Shown here piece after piece: positions 34,215 through 43,600 of a DNA stretch of 57,401 nt. This stretch comes from an uncultured Eubacteriales bacterium (GTDB lineage Bacteria; Bacillota; Clostridia; Oscillospirales; Acutalibacteraceae), in the NCBI GenBank assembly GCA_934476085.1, contig CAKSNE010000013.1:1-57401 (forward strand), read 5' to 3'. The notes under the pieces are model-generated. The model did no database searches. It worked only from the letters and a program-made list of their open reading frames with translations, and had not been told where the DNA came from. Every line of letters begins with the position of its first letter. The stretch's first letter is position 1. Made by a program: the position numbers and the translations under genes.

Positions 34215-35578
34215 TATTTTACCAAACTTTCTTTTTCTAATAATACAACCGTCTCAACGTGTGAAGTGCGAGGGAATAAGTCAACAGGTTGTACTTTTTT
34301 GCATTTGTAGTTCAAATCACTAAATACTTTTAAATCTCTTGCCAAAGTCGCCGGGTCACATGATACATAAACTACATTTTGTGGTTTAAACTCATTGCAA
34401 ATAGTGTCGATTAAATCAGGTGTTGCACCTTTTCTTGGCGGGTCTAAAATAACAACATCGGTTTTTATGCCTTTTTGTGCCAAAGTTTTAGCGGCATTTG
34501 CTGCGGTATCGCAATAAAATTCGGCATTTTGAATGTTGTTCATTTTTGCGTTTGATTTGGCGTTTTCAACTGCCGGTTCAACAATTTCAACACCGATAAT
34601 TTTTTCAGCGTCTTTTGCCATTGTAAGACCGATTGTACCTGCACCGCAGAATAAGTCGAGCACAGTTTTGCCAGTGACATTAGCAAAGTCAGCGGCGGTT
34701 TTATATAAAACTTCTGTCATTTTGCGGTTTACCTGGAAAAAGGCAAGGGGAGAGATGTTGAATTTGACACCGAGTAATGTGTCGGTAATAAATTCTTTGC
34801 CATAAAGCGTTTTACACTCGTCGTCCAAAATAACATTTGTGTTTTTTCTGTTTATATTAATAACTACGCCTGAAACAAAATCGTTTTTCTTTAAAATATC
34901 AACTAGTTTTTCCGCATTCGGCAAGGTTTTGCCATTAATAACAATGCAAACTACCGCATTGTTTTCAAAATCCGATTTTCTTAAATAAATGTGGCGAACA
35001 AGCCCTTTTCCGCTTTGTTCATCATAAGCCGAAATATTGTATTTATTAAAAAAATCTATGCAGGTTTTAACAATATCCGAAAACTCTTTTGGTTGCAAAA
35101 CACAGTCATCGCAAGGTATAACCCTATGTGAATGAAGCGAGTAAAAACCTGCGATTAAATTGCCGTTATTGTCAACACGAACAGGGTATTGCCCTTTGTT
35201 GCGGTAGCGGGTGGTAATAGCGTTACTTAAACATTCATTAACTTCTATATCAATGCCGCCGATTCGCTTAATTGCATCGGCAACACGCTTTTGCTTTGCC
35301 TTTAATTCTGCCGAATAATCAATGTGACGATAACAACAACCGCCACAGCGTGAAAAAACATCGCAATCAGGTGAAATTCTGTCAGCGCTGTTAGATATAA
35401 TGTTAGTGATTTTGCCAAAGCAGAATTTTTTAAGTGCTTTTACGATTAAAACTTCCGCCTTATCGCCAACTGCCCCGCCGGGAACAAAAACGGTCATTCC
35501 GTCAGGTGCTTTGCCAATGCCAAAACCGTCGGTAGAATAGTCTATAATGTCGAGTATAATTTTTTCGTTCTTTTTCAT
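34214..35578 (-). CDS. 23S rRNA (uracil-C5)-methyltransferase, RlmD/RumA type, with TRAM domain
   Basis: The start at 35578 gives 454 residues and has GAGG six bases upstream; the longer frame to 35605 would run into the rnpB terminator. Domains in order: TRAM (about residues 1-58), Fe-S cysteines CDVFSRCGGCCYRH (about 72-85), SAM motif VLDLFCGAGTIGL (about 305-317), ILDPPRKGATPDLID (about 381-395), and catalytic VVYVSCDPATLARDL (about 408-422). It methylates uracil C5 in 23S rRNA. It is followed by, and overlaps by one base, its paralogue. Confidence 0.9.
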   Translation of the reverse strand: MKKNEKIILDIIDYSTDGFGIGKAPDGMTVFVPGGAVGDKAEVLIVKALKKFCFGKITNIISNSADRISPDCDVFSRCGGCCYRHIDYSAELKAKQKRVADAIKRIGGIDIEVNECLSNAITTRYRNKGQYPVRVDNNGNLIAGFYSLHSHRVIPCDDCVLQPKEFSDIVKTCIDFFNKYNISAYDEQSGKGLVRHIYLRKSDFENNAVVCIVINGKTLPNAEKLVDILKKNDFVSGVVININRKNTNVILDDECKTLYGKEFITDTLLGVKFNISPLAFFQVNRKMTEVLYKTAADFANVTGKTVLDLFCGAGTIGLTMAKDAEKIIGVEIVEPAVENAKSNAKMNNIQNAEFYCDTAANAAKTLAQKGIKTDVVILDPPRKGATPDLIDTICNEFKPQNVVYVSCDPATLARDLKVFSDLNYKCKKVQPVDLFPRTSHVETVVLLEKESLVK

Positions 35579-35590
35579 AAAAATCCTCAA

Positions 35591-35616
35591 ACAAAAAAAC
35601 GGCATAATGCCGTGTG
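35591..35616 (-). terminator. Terminator of rnpB
   Basis: On the minus strand, ACGGCAT and ATGCCGT (sharing a two-base turn) are followed by TTTTTTTGTTT. It lies 12 bp below the predicted 3' end of RNase P RNA. Confidence 0.78.
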
Positions 35617-35628
35617 ATTTAAAAATAT

Positions 35629-35966
35629 GCGAGTAAATCTGTAAGCCGAGTTCTGTCGTGTACGGTTATCTATCTCGAACAACTGTTGCCAATTGTCTCA
35701 AGCCATTTTTCAAGGTAGCATCGAGCAAATGCATAGCCCTTAGTCAATGTTGCATCGGATAGGGTTTACATGGCACGCCGTGTTACCACAGCGTCGGTGA
35801 GCTCTTACCTCGCCTTTCCACCCTTGCCTGAAAACAGGCGGTTTATTTCTGTTGCACTATCCCGGAGGTCGCCCTCGGCGGCCGTTAGCCGTTATCCTGC
35901 TCTGTGATGCTCGGACTTTCCTCATTTAAAGCAAAATCTTTAAACGCAACCGTATAATCTACTCGC
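35629..35966 (-). ncRNA. rnpB: RNase P RNA, bacterial class A
   Basis: Read on the minus strand, this about 338-base region contains the hallmark GAGGAAAGTCCGAGC near its 5' end and CAGAACTCGGCTTACAG near its 3' end. It also has AGAGCAGGATAACGGCTAACGG and ACCTCCGGGATAGTG. The ends GCGAGTAGATT and AGATTTACTCGC pair as helix P1. RNase P removes the 5' leader of tRNA precursors. A promoter lies just upstream and a terminator just downstream; a tRNA-Leu gene diverges from it. Confidence 0.96.
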
Positions 35967-35972
35967 ATTAAT

Positions 35973-36001
35973 ATTTTATAGCAAAACTTAAAAAAAGTCA
36001 A
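35973..36001 (-). promoter_or_regulatory. rnpB promoter
   Basis: On the minus strand, TTGACT (35996-36001), a 17-base spacer and TAAAAT (35973-35978, within TATAAAAT). The predicted start coincides with the first base of P1. Confidence 0.75.
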
Positions 36002-36041
36002 TTAATTTTGCAAAATAACAGTGGTTTTATCAATTTTGTTC

Positions 36042-36070
36042 TTGACATTTAATAAAAGTTTTGGTATTAT
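36042..36070 (+). promoter_or_regulatory. Promoter upstream of tRNA-Leu
   Basis: TTGACA (36042-36047), a 17-base spacer and TATTAT (36065-36070). The tRNA begins about 120 bases further on, an unusually long precursor leader with no ORF I would support. Confidence 0.75.
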
Positions 36071-36196
36071 ATTTTAGTCGAATAAATCGGCATAAAAAGG
36101 TGATTGCGGTTTTCCGTTATCATATATGAGGGTTTAAGCAAATCGCTCCTCCTCGGGCATATCTCTCCCGTGTAAAAATCAAGAGATAATCTATAT

Positions 36197-36281
36197 GCGG
36201 GTGTGGCGGAATTGGCAGACGCGCTAGACTTAGGATCTAGTGAGCTTTCTCGTGGGGGTTCAAGTCCCTTCACCCGCACCA
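36197..36281 (+). tRNA. tRNA-Leu (anticodon UAG), CCA encoded
   Basis: The 85-base gene has the acceptor stem GCGGGTG/CACCCGC, D-loop GGCGGAATTGGCAGAC, anticodon arm CTAGACTTAGGATCTAG with anticodon TAG, a long variable arm (TGAGCTTTCTCG) and T arm GGGTTCAAGTCCC. A discriminator A and CCA follow. The accessory region begins downstream of it, but no second copy of its 3' end was seen in the window. Confidence 0.97.
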
Positions 36282-36340
36282 AATGATACACAGCCGAACA
36301 TCTTTATTATAAAGAATTGTTTCGGCTTTATCACGAATTT

Positions 36341-36376
36341 AAACCGATAGTATTTGTGCTATCGGTTTTTTCTTTT
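36341..36376 (+). terminator. Terminator after tRNA-Leu
   Basis: AAACCGATAG and CTATCGGTTT form a 10-bp stem with an 8-base loop followed by TTTCTTTT. A weaker AGCCGAA/TTCGGCT hairpin precedes it at 36293-36328. Confidence 0.88.
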
Positions 36377-36421
36377 AATTTTCTAACAGTTGCGTTAGGT
36401 GAAAAATGGTATATAAATAAT

Positions 36422-36458
36422 AAAATGCAGTTTAAGTTTTAACTTAAACTGCATTTTT
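36422..36458 (-). terminator. Bidirectional terminator at the end of the helicase gene
   Basis: AAAATGCAGTTTAAGTT and AACTTAAACTGCATTTT form a long stem, with T/A runs on both sides, just beyond the helicase stop. Confidence 0.88.
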
Positions 36459-36473
36459 AGAATAGTTATAATA

Positions 36474-39400
36474 TTATTCTTCAATTAATGATAAAAATCC
36501 GTTTTCGAAGGCATAGGGAAAGAAAAACTCTTTTTCTTCAATAGAAAATTTGATAGTCATTTTAATTTGATCATTCTTCTTAACTACATTTGTTATTATT
36601 CCTTTGCCAAATGTTTTGTGTTGTACATTTGTACCTTCTTTTATAAAGGATAAAATGTGCTCTAATGCATTATCTTGTGACAATGATTTTATAGCTGCAT
36701 CAAATTTATTTTCTATCTTGTTATCAGAGACATTATCAAAAAATGATATTTGATTAGATGAATTTGAGGTTGTTGAATTAACTTTTGATTTTAAATTACT
36801 TATTTTATTTTCAACACCAATAACATCAAAATTAAGTGAATCATTTAATGCTGATTCAATAATATCATCAGGGTTTTCAATATCATCTTTATATTTTTCT
36901 TGATATTCCTTGAAAAATTCGAAAGCATTGCTTTTAACTTTGTTTAATAAATCAGTCTCTCTATTTTCATTAGCGTTATTCGATGTTGCTTCTGGTTCAA
37001 TTTCATAATCAGATAATTCTTTAATAACGCGATTTATTGTGGACTCTGGGTCTTTATAATATTCGCTTCCCCTAATTCTAATAAATCGCCATCCAAGTCT
37101 TTCGAGAATAGTTTGTCTTTCCATATCTTCTCTTATTTTGTTTTCACCAGAGTGCCATCGTTCTCCGTCGCATTCTATAGCAACTGTTTTTTTACCACAA
37201 ACCGCTACAATATCTAATCGGTATGAACCAACTTTCCATTGTTGAACTAAATGATAACCTCTATCAGAAAGTGATTTTGCTACAGCTGCCTCAAAAGGCG
37301 ATTCTGATTCTTTTTCAATAGCATCGTATTTTATTGCTAATGAGTTTGGGTTAGAAGCATAATCTATTAAGGTTTTACGGATATCACCAGGTTTTAAATC
37401 ATTAGCGGTATCAAGAGAATGAACAACCCAAAGCTGATCTTTAGCACGACTTGCAGCTACATTATATCTTTTTCTATAAGCATCATCTGATCCATAGTTT
37501 TGCATATGAAGCGGTCCATTTCCATTATTGCTATCAACAACACTTAAAAATATAATATCTCTTTCATCGCCTTGAAAGTTTGCAGAATTACCACATAAAA
37601 TATTTCGATTTTTGACTTCTCTTTGAGAAATTTCGTTTTCAATATAATTTTGTATTTTTTTAGCTTGTTCGTCACCTAAAAGCGAAATTACGCCAATGGT
37701 TTTTCCTTTATATTCTGGCTGTTTAATACAAGATTTCAATAAAGCAACTATTGCTAACGCTTCATTTGTATTAAATTTATTTGGATATGAACGCATGCCA
37801 TTTTGAACTCTGTAGTTTACGACAGCAGGAAGAATGGTGCTGTTACTAGCATCTCTTAAAGGTTTTATTTTATTATCATAAGATAACATATTGCTAAAGC
37901 CAATGATTTCAGGGACACATCTGAAATGTTCACGCAACATTAATGGTTGAAATGTTGTTGACGCTATATCATAAATAGAAGTTTTCCCGTTATATAAATG
38001 AGAATTTGGAATTTTGCCTTTTATATACATTTCTTCTAATGCATTAATTTTATCAGTAGGAACGCCAACTGCCATAGGGCTAACTTGTTTATCATCACCG
38101 ACTATAATGAGTTTTTTTCCCATATAAAGTATGGCGAGAGAAGAAATATCAGATTGACTTGCCTCATCTATTATAATTATATCAAAACGGTTTTTCTTTG
38201 GATCTAAACTTTCTAATGCTTTATTAATTGGCATAATCCATGCAGGCACTGCATTTTGGCATTTTGCCATAAGTTCTCGAGCTTTGGCTTTTAATGCTGG
38301 TGCTTGCTTTCCAGTACCTTTGCCTATTTTTTTTACGGTTAATCTCCAACCCTGTAATGCCATTTTCATGTTAATATCAGTTTCAGTTCTTTGCAATAAA
38401 TGATACCAACCACAATGTTTAGCGTATTTTGCAGTAATATCACGATATTCTTTGCTTAGATTTGTACTTTCTTTTTGAAGTTCTGAAAACGGCTTAGAGG
38501 TAATATTCTCTATATTTAAATAAAGTTGTTTCCATTTCCAAGCATCTTCAATGTCACTTGGAACAGTATAATTACCATGAATTCCTATACGCTTTTCAAT
38601 GGCATCTGCCCAGTCAGGTGCAACTGGTCTGAGAATATTTAATAAATTAGAACGGTTTTGCTTTAATTTATATTTTTCATACATTTTTTCTAAAGAAGCA
38701 TAGTTTTCGGCATATTTTGAAATATTTCCGGTATTAATTGCTTCATAAAGAGAGGAACAGATAATACTTTGGCCTCTTTTGTCCGACAATAAAACATCTA
38801 TGCTTTTGTTAATTTTTGTACTATATGTTTCATTTTTGATAATAGCATCACATATGTTACAAATTTGTGGAATAATATTTTTAATTGAAAAAAGTATTTT
38901 GTCAGTGGCATTTAATTCAGTATCTAATGGCTTAATATTAAAAATACTTTCGCTTGAAATCCCTATGTTTTTTAGTTTATCTAATAAAACGCTATATTCC
39001 GAGATGTACCAATCTAAATATTTTTCTATATAGGAAATCCAGTTTTCAGCTACTCTTTCAGGGTCTATTTCATCAAGTTCTTTAAATTTAGGAACATCAT
39101 GTTTGGATAAGAGTTCATCCCAATAAACAGCACATTGATCAGAAATTTCAGATAATTCAATATTATGAAGAATAAGATTACAATCCTGCTCGTTTTGTGC
39201 TTTGTGACCATCTATTGTAACTTTTTCTAGTGCTTCTGCATATTCCTTATGAATCATTAAAGTTAATTTTGAAAGTTTATTTTTTTCGATATAAATATTT
39301 TTTATTGCTTCAAAAGAATTTTTTAATTCAGTTTTTGAATTATCATTAGAAAAAACAATTTTTTTACCGAATGCTTCAGAAACGATAGAGTCTTTATATT

Positions 39401-41465
39401 CAATTGTTTTTTTAATTTGATTAATTAATGTAATCCATCTTTCTTTGTGAGCACCACCAAGTTTACCATCAACTGCAGCTGATTTCATCCAAGGTTCTAT
39501 TTCATTAAATGATGAACAGTAATCATTTAATTCGTTAATTGCTTCATTATTTGGATATGGAATAAGTATTTCGCCAAAGTCTCCAGAAATGAATATAGTA
39601 CGATCTTTTTCATTGTTTGTTATTGTCCAAGATTTTTCTTGTTGAATAGATTTTATTTTATTATTTGATTTTTGATAGGAATCCCAAACGCTAGCAAATT
39701 CAGACGGCTCTATTATTTCATTTGGATTTGGCAAGTTATTTGAAAGTTCAATTTCATCTTCTATAGATAAACCTTCATTGCTTCTATACAATTCAGATAA
39801 TAAATCAAATGTTAATGGCAGAGGAGTATTTTCGCGAACTTTACCAGGAATATATGATAGATCATCTGCATGTTCTACTATGAATTCAGCAGCTTTTGAA
39901 GGGGTAATTTCATTTCCGTTATATACAATGCAATTACACTCTAATTTTATTATTTCAAATATTTTTCTTCTAACTAATGCTAATTGTTTAATAACGTCTT
40001 TTCGTTCGATTTCTAAAGAATTCATCTTTTTTAGCAATTCATGAGAAGTATGTTTAGACATATAAGTTGTTATGCCATCAATAGATTTTTCCATATCTAT
40101 ATTAGAATCATCTAAAACGGATACGCATAAGTCTTGAAGTCCCGTAGCAACTTTTTCTTTTAAAACCTTTAATGCTTTAGTAGTATGGCTTGTAACAAGA
40201 ATGCTTTTTCCTTGAGCTAGAAAATGGCCAAGTAAATTTGCAATAGTATGAGTTTTACCGGTACCAGGAGGGCCTTGTACCAATACAGCGTTATAATGTT
40301 CAATTCGTTTTGCAATTTCTAATTGTTCTTTATTTGCTTGTTTTGAAAGAAGTATTTCTAAACTTTCACCACCAACTGCAGCAAGTTGTTCTTCTATAGA
40401 TGGTTCTTTTGTTTCATTTGGTATTTTGATTGTGCCACCGCTAACGATATTAATTATTGGCTCAGGGATTACATTATTTTCGTCGACATTTTCTATTATT
40501 TGCTCAATAGCTTTAATTGTACCATCTAGACGCTTTCTAACTATAAAGCATGGTTCCCAATATAAAAGAAGTCGTTCTTTATAAAATTCAGGAACATCTG
40601 AATTATACAAACTATCAGAAGAAAGTTGATGGATAAGAACTTTGAAAAATTCAGGTGTGTCAATTCTATCTAGTGGATGATAGTCATTGTTTTGCAGATC
40701 TTGGCGTATTTTTTCAAGACTACTTATATTTATATCTTGCATTGATTGGAAAACTGTAGAGTATAATTCAGTTGCTACAGACGTATCTTTAATGCTAACG
40801 ATATCTTCATCTGGATCATATTCTAAATTGACACGATGAGTTAATACTGGATGATTAATTAAAGAGTCATTTTTATCGTGAATAAAACCATTAGATATAA
40901 TTATTTCTTCGGTTTCGGACTCTCTTTGTAATTCGAAATATAATTTATATAAATTCGAAAATAATTTTTTAGTTTTTTCTTTGATTAACTCTTGGGATAT
41001 CCATTTGTTTCGTAATTTTATCCATTCATCGTATTTTTTAACTCGATTTTGGTTTTCAATAAAATATTCATAGGTTTTCTGCACTTTTCCATCAGCTGTT
41101 GTATGATTGATTATTTTATATTGTTTTAACGATACAGTATTATTATGGAAATTACCCCATTCATCTTTTAACCAATCAGCAAATGCTTCATCTGGTTTAG
41201 GGCATGGAGAATATGTTGGTTTATGTACTGATAGTAAAACATTGTCTATGTCACTTCCACTTAATTCTTCTTCAACGCGATCCATATAGTTTATTTTTAT
41301 ATTTTCTGGATCATTATGAATCGAGGATAATTTGCAATGCCAAATGTAATCTTTTATATTTACAATCGCTTTTTGTTTTAGTTTATTTAATTCTTTAATA
41401 AATTTAAATAGTGAAACTACTTTTTCATTATCCGATGTAATGCTCTTTTGGTCAGCGGTATTCAT
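36474..41465 (-). CDS. Giant superfamily 1 helicase with C-terminal Vsr/DUF559-like nuclease domain; candidate defence protein
   Basis: This 1663-residue protein combines a helicase interrupted by a long helical insertion and a nuclease. Walker A is in VQGPPGTGKTHTIANLLGHFLAQ (about residues 395-418), and Walker B DIIIIDEASQSDISSLA and DDKQVSPMAVG lie at about 1094-1130. Motifs EHFRCVPEIIGF, GDERDIIFLSVV and YNVAASRAKDQLWVVHS complete the UPF1/DNA2-like core. Residues about 1385-1470 form a PD-(D/E)xK fold (ESPFEAAVAK, RLDIVAVCGKKTVAIECDGERWHS, LERLGWRFIRIRGSEYY) like Vsr/DUF559 nucleases. The last 60 residues look like the PcrA-type Tudor domain. Helicase-Vsr fusions have been proposed as phage-defence genes. 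It stands alone with its own terminator. Confidence 0.82.
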   Translation of the reverse strand: MNTADQKSITSDNEKVVSLFKFIKELNKLKQKAIVNIKDYIWHCKLSSIHNDPENIKINYMDRVEEELSGSDIDNVLLSVHKPTYSPCPKPDEAFADWLKDEWGNFHNNTVSLKQYKIINHTTADGKVQKTYEYFIENQNRVKKYDEWIKLRNKWISQELIKEKTKKLFSNLYKLYFELQRESETEEIIISNGFIHDKNDSLINHPVLTHRVNLEYDPDEDIVSIKDTSVATELYSTVFQSMQDINISSLEKIRQDLQNNDYHPLDRIDTPEFFKVLIHQLSSDSLYNSDVPEFYKERLLLYWEPCFIVRKRLDGTIKAIEQIIENVDENNVIPEPIINIVSGGTIKIPNETKEPSIEEQLAAVGGESLEILLSKQANKEQLEIAKRIEHYNAVLVQGPPGTGKTHTIANLLGHFLAQGKSILVTSHTTKALKVLKEKVATGLQDLCVSVLDDSNIDMEKSIDGITTYMSKHTSHELLKKMNSLEIERKDVIKQLALVRRKIFEIIKLECNCIVYNGNEITPSKAAEFIVEHADDLSYIPGKVRENTPLPLTFDLLSELYRSNEGLSIEDEIELSNNLPNPNEIIEPSEFASVWDSYQKSNNKIKSIQQEKSWTITNNEKDRTIFISGDFGEILIPYPNNEAINELNDYCSSFNEIEPWMKSAAVDGKLGGAHKERWITLINQIKKTIEYKDSIVSEAFGKKIVFSNDNSKTELKNSFEAIKNIYIEKNKLSKLTLMIHKEYAEALEKVTIDGHKAQNEQDCNLILHNIELSEISDQCAVYWDELLSKHDVPKFKELDEIDPERVAENWISYIEKYLDWYISEYSVLLDKLKNIGISSESIFNIKPLDTELNATDKILFSIKNIIPQICNICDAIIKNETYSTKINKSIDVLLSDKRGQSIICSSLYEAINTGNISKYAENYASLEKMYEKYKLKQNRSNLLNILRPVAPDWADAIEKRIGIHGNYTVPSDIEDAWKWKQLYLNIENITSKPFSELQKESTNLSKEYRDITAKYAKHCGWYHLLQRTETDINMKMALQGWRLTVKKIGKGTGKQAPALKAKARELMAKCQNAVPAWIMPINKALESLDPKKNRFDIIIIDEASQSDISSLAILYMGKKLIIVGDDKQVSPMAVGVPTDKINALEEMYIKGKIPNSHLYNGKTSIYDIASTTFQPLMLREHFRCVPEIIGFSNMLSYDNKIKPLRDASNSTILPAVVNYRVQNGMRSYPNKFNTNEALAIVALLKSCIKQPEYKGKTIGVISLLGDEQAKKIQNYIENEISQREVKNRNILCGNSANFQGDERDIIFLSVVDSNNGNGPLHMQNYGSDDAYRKRYNVAASRAKDQLWVVHSLDTANDLKPGDIRKTLIDYASNPNSLAIKYDAIEKESESPFEAAVAKSLSDRGYHLVQQWKVGSYRLDIVAVCGKKTVAIECDGERWHSGENKIREDMERQTILERLGWRFIRIRGSEYYKDPESTINRVIKELSDYEIEPEATSNNANENRETDLLNKVKSNAFEFFKEYQEKYKDDIENPDDIIESALNDSLNFDVIGVENKISNLKSKVNSTTSNSSNQISFFDNVSDNKIENKFDAAIKSLSQDNALEHILSFIKEGTNVQHKTFGKGIITNVVKKNDQIKMTIKFSIEEKEFFFPYAFENGFLSLIEE

Positions 41466-41656
41466 GTGGTTAATCCCTCTTTTATAAAGTATATTTTAAT
41501 AATATTATAAATTCTGTACAATATTCAGTACAAATAAAAACAACCAATACAGGAATATTATAACATACTATTATATACAATTCTACATTAAATTATTGTT
41601 TTCTGCAAAAATTTACATAGTATAATACTGAAAATTAGTTACTTAAAAAGTAATAG

Positions 41657-41752
41657 TCGACTGTTGCAGATTTAAAAAAGCAATGGTACAAGGTTGCTGA
41701 TTATCTCGATAAGCATCCGGAGTTAAATGGGTTTGATATAAAAATATACTAG
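41657..41752 (+). pseudogene. Possible 3' remnant of a gene at the edge of the integrated element
   Basis: An open stretch without a start ends at TAG 41750 and reads like protein: WYKVADYLDKHPELNGFDIKIY. An in-frame TAG stands upstream at 41654. It may be the tail of a gene cut by insertion of the element that starts with the integrase. I do not recognise the family. Codon use looks natural, but it is short. Confidence 0.35.
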
Positions 41753-41756
41753 TTAA

Positions 41757-41794
41757 AACCCCTGAAATTAAGATTAATCTTAATTTCAGGGGTT
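41757..41794 (-). terminator. Terminator of the integrase gene
   Basis: A perfect 38-base palindrome, arms AACCCCTGAAATTAAGATT and its complement, is followed by TTTTAAC on the minus strand. It lies just beyond the integrase stop. Confidence 0.85.
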
Positions 41795-41800
41795 GTTTTA

Positions 41801-42920
41801 TTAAATATTCAATTTTTCATTCATGGTTTTGACAATGTTTCGTTTTGATTCGAATTTTAAATGAGCATATATATCTGCAGTTGTAGATATATTGCTATGG
41901 CCTAAATATTCTTGAATTTCTTTTAGTGAAAATCCTAAATCGACAAGCAAACTTGCTGCAGAATGTCTTAAATCGTGTAATCTTATTTTGGGCGAGTCAT
42001 TTTCTTTTAGAATTTTGTTAAATTGTCTGGTTATATATTCTGGTTTGTATGGCTTTCCGTCTTTCCATTTGAATACATAATCATTATCTTTATAAGTATT
42101 GCCGAATAATTTTTTATCATTTTCTTGTTGGCATTTTAGTTGCAATAGTTTGTTTTCAATTTCAGCAGTTAATGGAAGAAATCTATTACTGGATTCTGTT
42201 TTTGTTCTATCATCATAAATTACTCCGCCTTTCGAGCAAACAGCTGTATGATTTATATGAATAGTATGTTTTTCAAAATCTATTGATTGCCATCTTAAAC
42301 CCACAATTTCAGAACGTCGAAGTCCATAAATTGCCGTCATTTTTATAAGTAATTCTAAATCATTGCCTTCGATGCACTCAAATAAATTGTTTATTTGTTC
42401 CTTGGTATAGTAATTTGCAAAATACTTTTGTTTTTTTTGGTAAAAGAACTCGTTCGGCAGGATTATATGGAATTAAGTTCATTCTTACTGCGTATTTTAA
42501 ACATCCGCTTATAGTAGCATGATGTTTTAATACAGTGTTTTCAGACAAAGTTTTAAGTTTGAAATTATAGTACTGTTGTATATCAATTGGTTTTATGTCT
42601 TGTAATTTTTTCTCTTTAAAATATGGCTTTATATGCGAGGTAATTGCTAACTGATATATGTATTTTGTGTTATCTCTAATATCAGGTTTTGACTCTAGCC
42701 ATTTTTTCATAAAATCAACAAAAGTTATATTTGTATAGGTAATATCTTGATTCTCATACTCAGTAATAAGGCTTCTTAGTTTTTGTTGTGCTTTTCGAAC
42801 ATTGTTTCCTTTAGTTGATAAATTCAAATCAATCCATTTTTGTTTCCTTTTCTTATTTTCATCATAAAAATTAAGTACTGCATAATATTTTTCATTTTTC
42901 TTTTGAAGTGAACCGGTCAA
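41801..42920 (-). pseudogene. Tyrosine integrase of a Tn916-like/ICE element, frameshifted
   Basis: Two frames together make one integrase of about 370 residues. The upstream frame (42378-42920) holds the AP2-like and core-binding domains. The downstream frame (41801-42340 and back to about 42430) holds the catalytic domain with Arg in YGLRRSEIVGLRW, HDLRHSAASLL, LGHSNISTTADIYAHL and the Tyr nucleophile. They shift at a run of eight T (42431-42438; A8 in the coding strand). A ninth A would restore PKKKQKYFANYYTKEQI and join them. So this is a recent single-base loss, a sequencing error, or slippage-dependent expression. The excisionase gene precedes it. Confidence 0.88.
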
Positions 42921-42935
42921 TAGCCTACCCCCCTT

Positions 42936-43118
42936 TTATGCGGCCAATAAATATTCGATGATATAACATTTTGGAATACGATATGTCGAACCTATTTTTA
43001 TGCTTTTAATTATGTTGTTATGAATTAATTCATAAGCATTATTTAGTCCAATATTAAGCATTTCTCGCATTTGTTTTATTGTTACTACATCAGGATATTC
43101 TTTGAATATTTCGTTCAT
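42936..43118 (-). CDS. Excisionase-type small helix-turn-helix protein
   Basis: This 60-residue protein matches the HTH_17/excisionase type: VVTIKQMREMLNIGLNNAYELIHNNIIKSIKIGSTYRIPKCYIIEYL. Such proteins bend DNA at attachment sites and steer integrase to excision. It ends 15 bp before the integrase start in the usual xis-int order. An AGGTAGAT ribosome-binding region precedes the ATG. Confidence 0.85.
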   Translation of the reverse strand: MNEIFKEYPDVVTIKQMREMLNIGLNNAYELIHNNIIKSIKIGSTYRIPKCYIIEYLLAA

Positions 43119-43600
43119 TTAATCTACCTCCGTTTTTTCTTTTAGTATGAAATTTGAGTAGGTGTTACAAATTTCATTCAAAGAAAATATGAAAGAATAG
43201 GTTAAAAAAAGAATGAAAAATATTGCTTATAATAAAGTTTGTGAAAAATAGATAAAACTCGCATTAGATTTTGTGCAAATTAAAAGAACTCTGGCATTAA
43301 ATTTGTATAACTTATAGTTAATTCTTATTTATTTAAGTGAAATAGGTTTTTGGCTGTATGAAAAAATAAACCTTGCTTATAGACATTTATCAACCAAAAT
43401 AAGAAAAAAGCAGAATTTTGAATTTTGGCTGTTTAGAAATATAAATAAACGTTAAAATAATTTTTTTATCGAACTTGTGTGAAAATTTATATAGAATTTT
43501 AAAGTTTGCCATTTCCTTGCACTTTTCTTAAGGGGTTCCTTCATAATGATTTTGAGCCAAATGATTGCCGGCTGACTATAAATTCTTAGGGGGAATGATT
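43119..43600. other. Non-coding 480-bp region between divergent element genes, with an inverted repeat
   Basis: I see no gene here. ATGAAATTTG (43147-43156) and CAAATTTCAT (43168-43177) form a perfect 10-bp inverted repeat about 30 bp before the excisionase gene, a possible operator or recombinase arm site. The rest is very AT-rich and ends in the AGGGGGA ribosome-binding site of the next gene. Confidence 0.5.

Noticed and set aside
35579..35605. Longer start of the TRAM methyltransferase at 35605
   Set aside because: It would begin inside the rnpB terminator; ATG at 35578 has GAGG at the right distance.
36067..36291. A minus-strand ORF (VKGLEPPRESSLDPKSSASANSATPA...) over the tRNA-Leu
   Set aside because: It is the well-known spurious translation of the antisense strand of a tRNA-Leu gene, not a protein.
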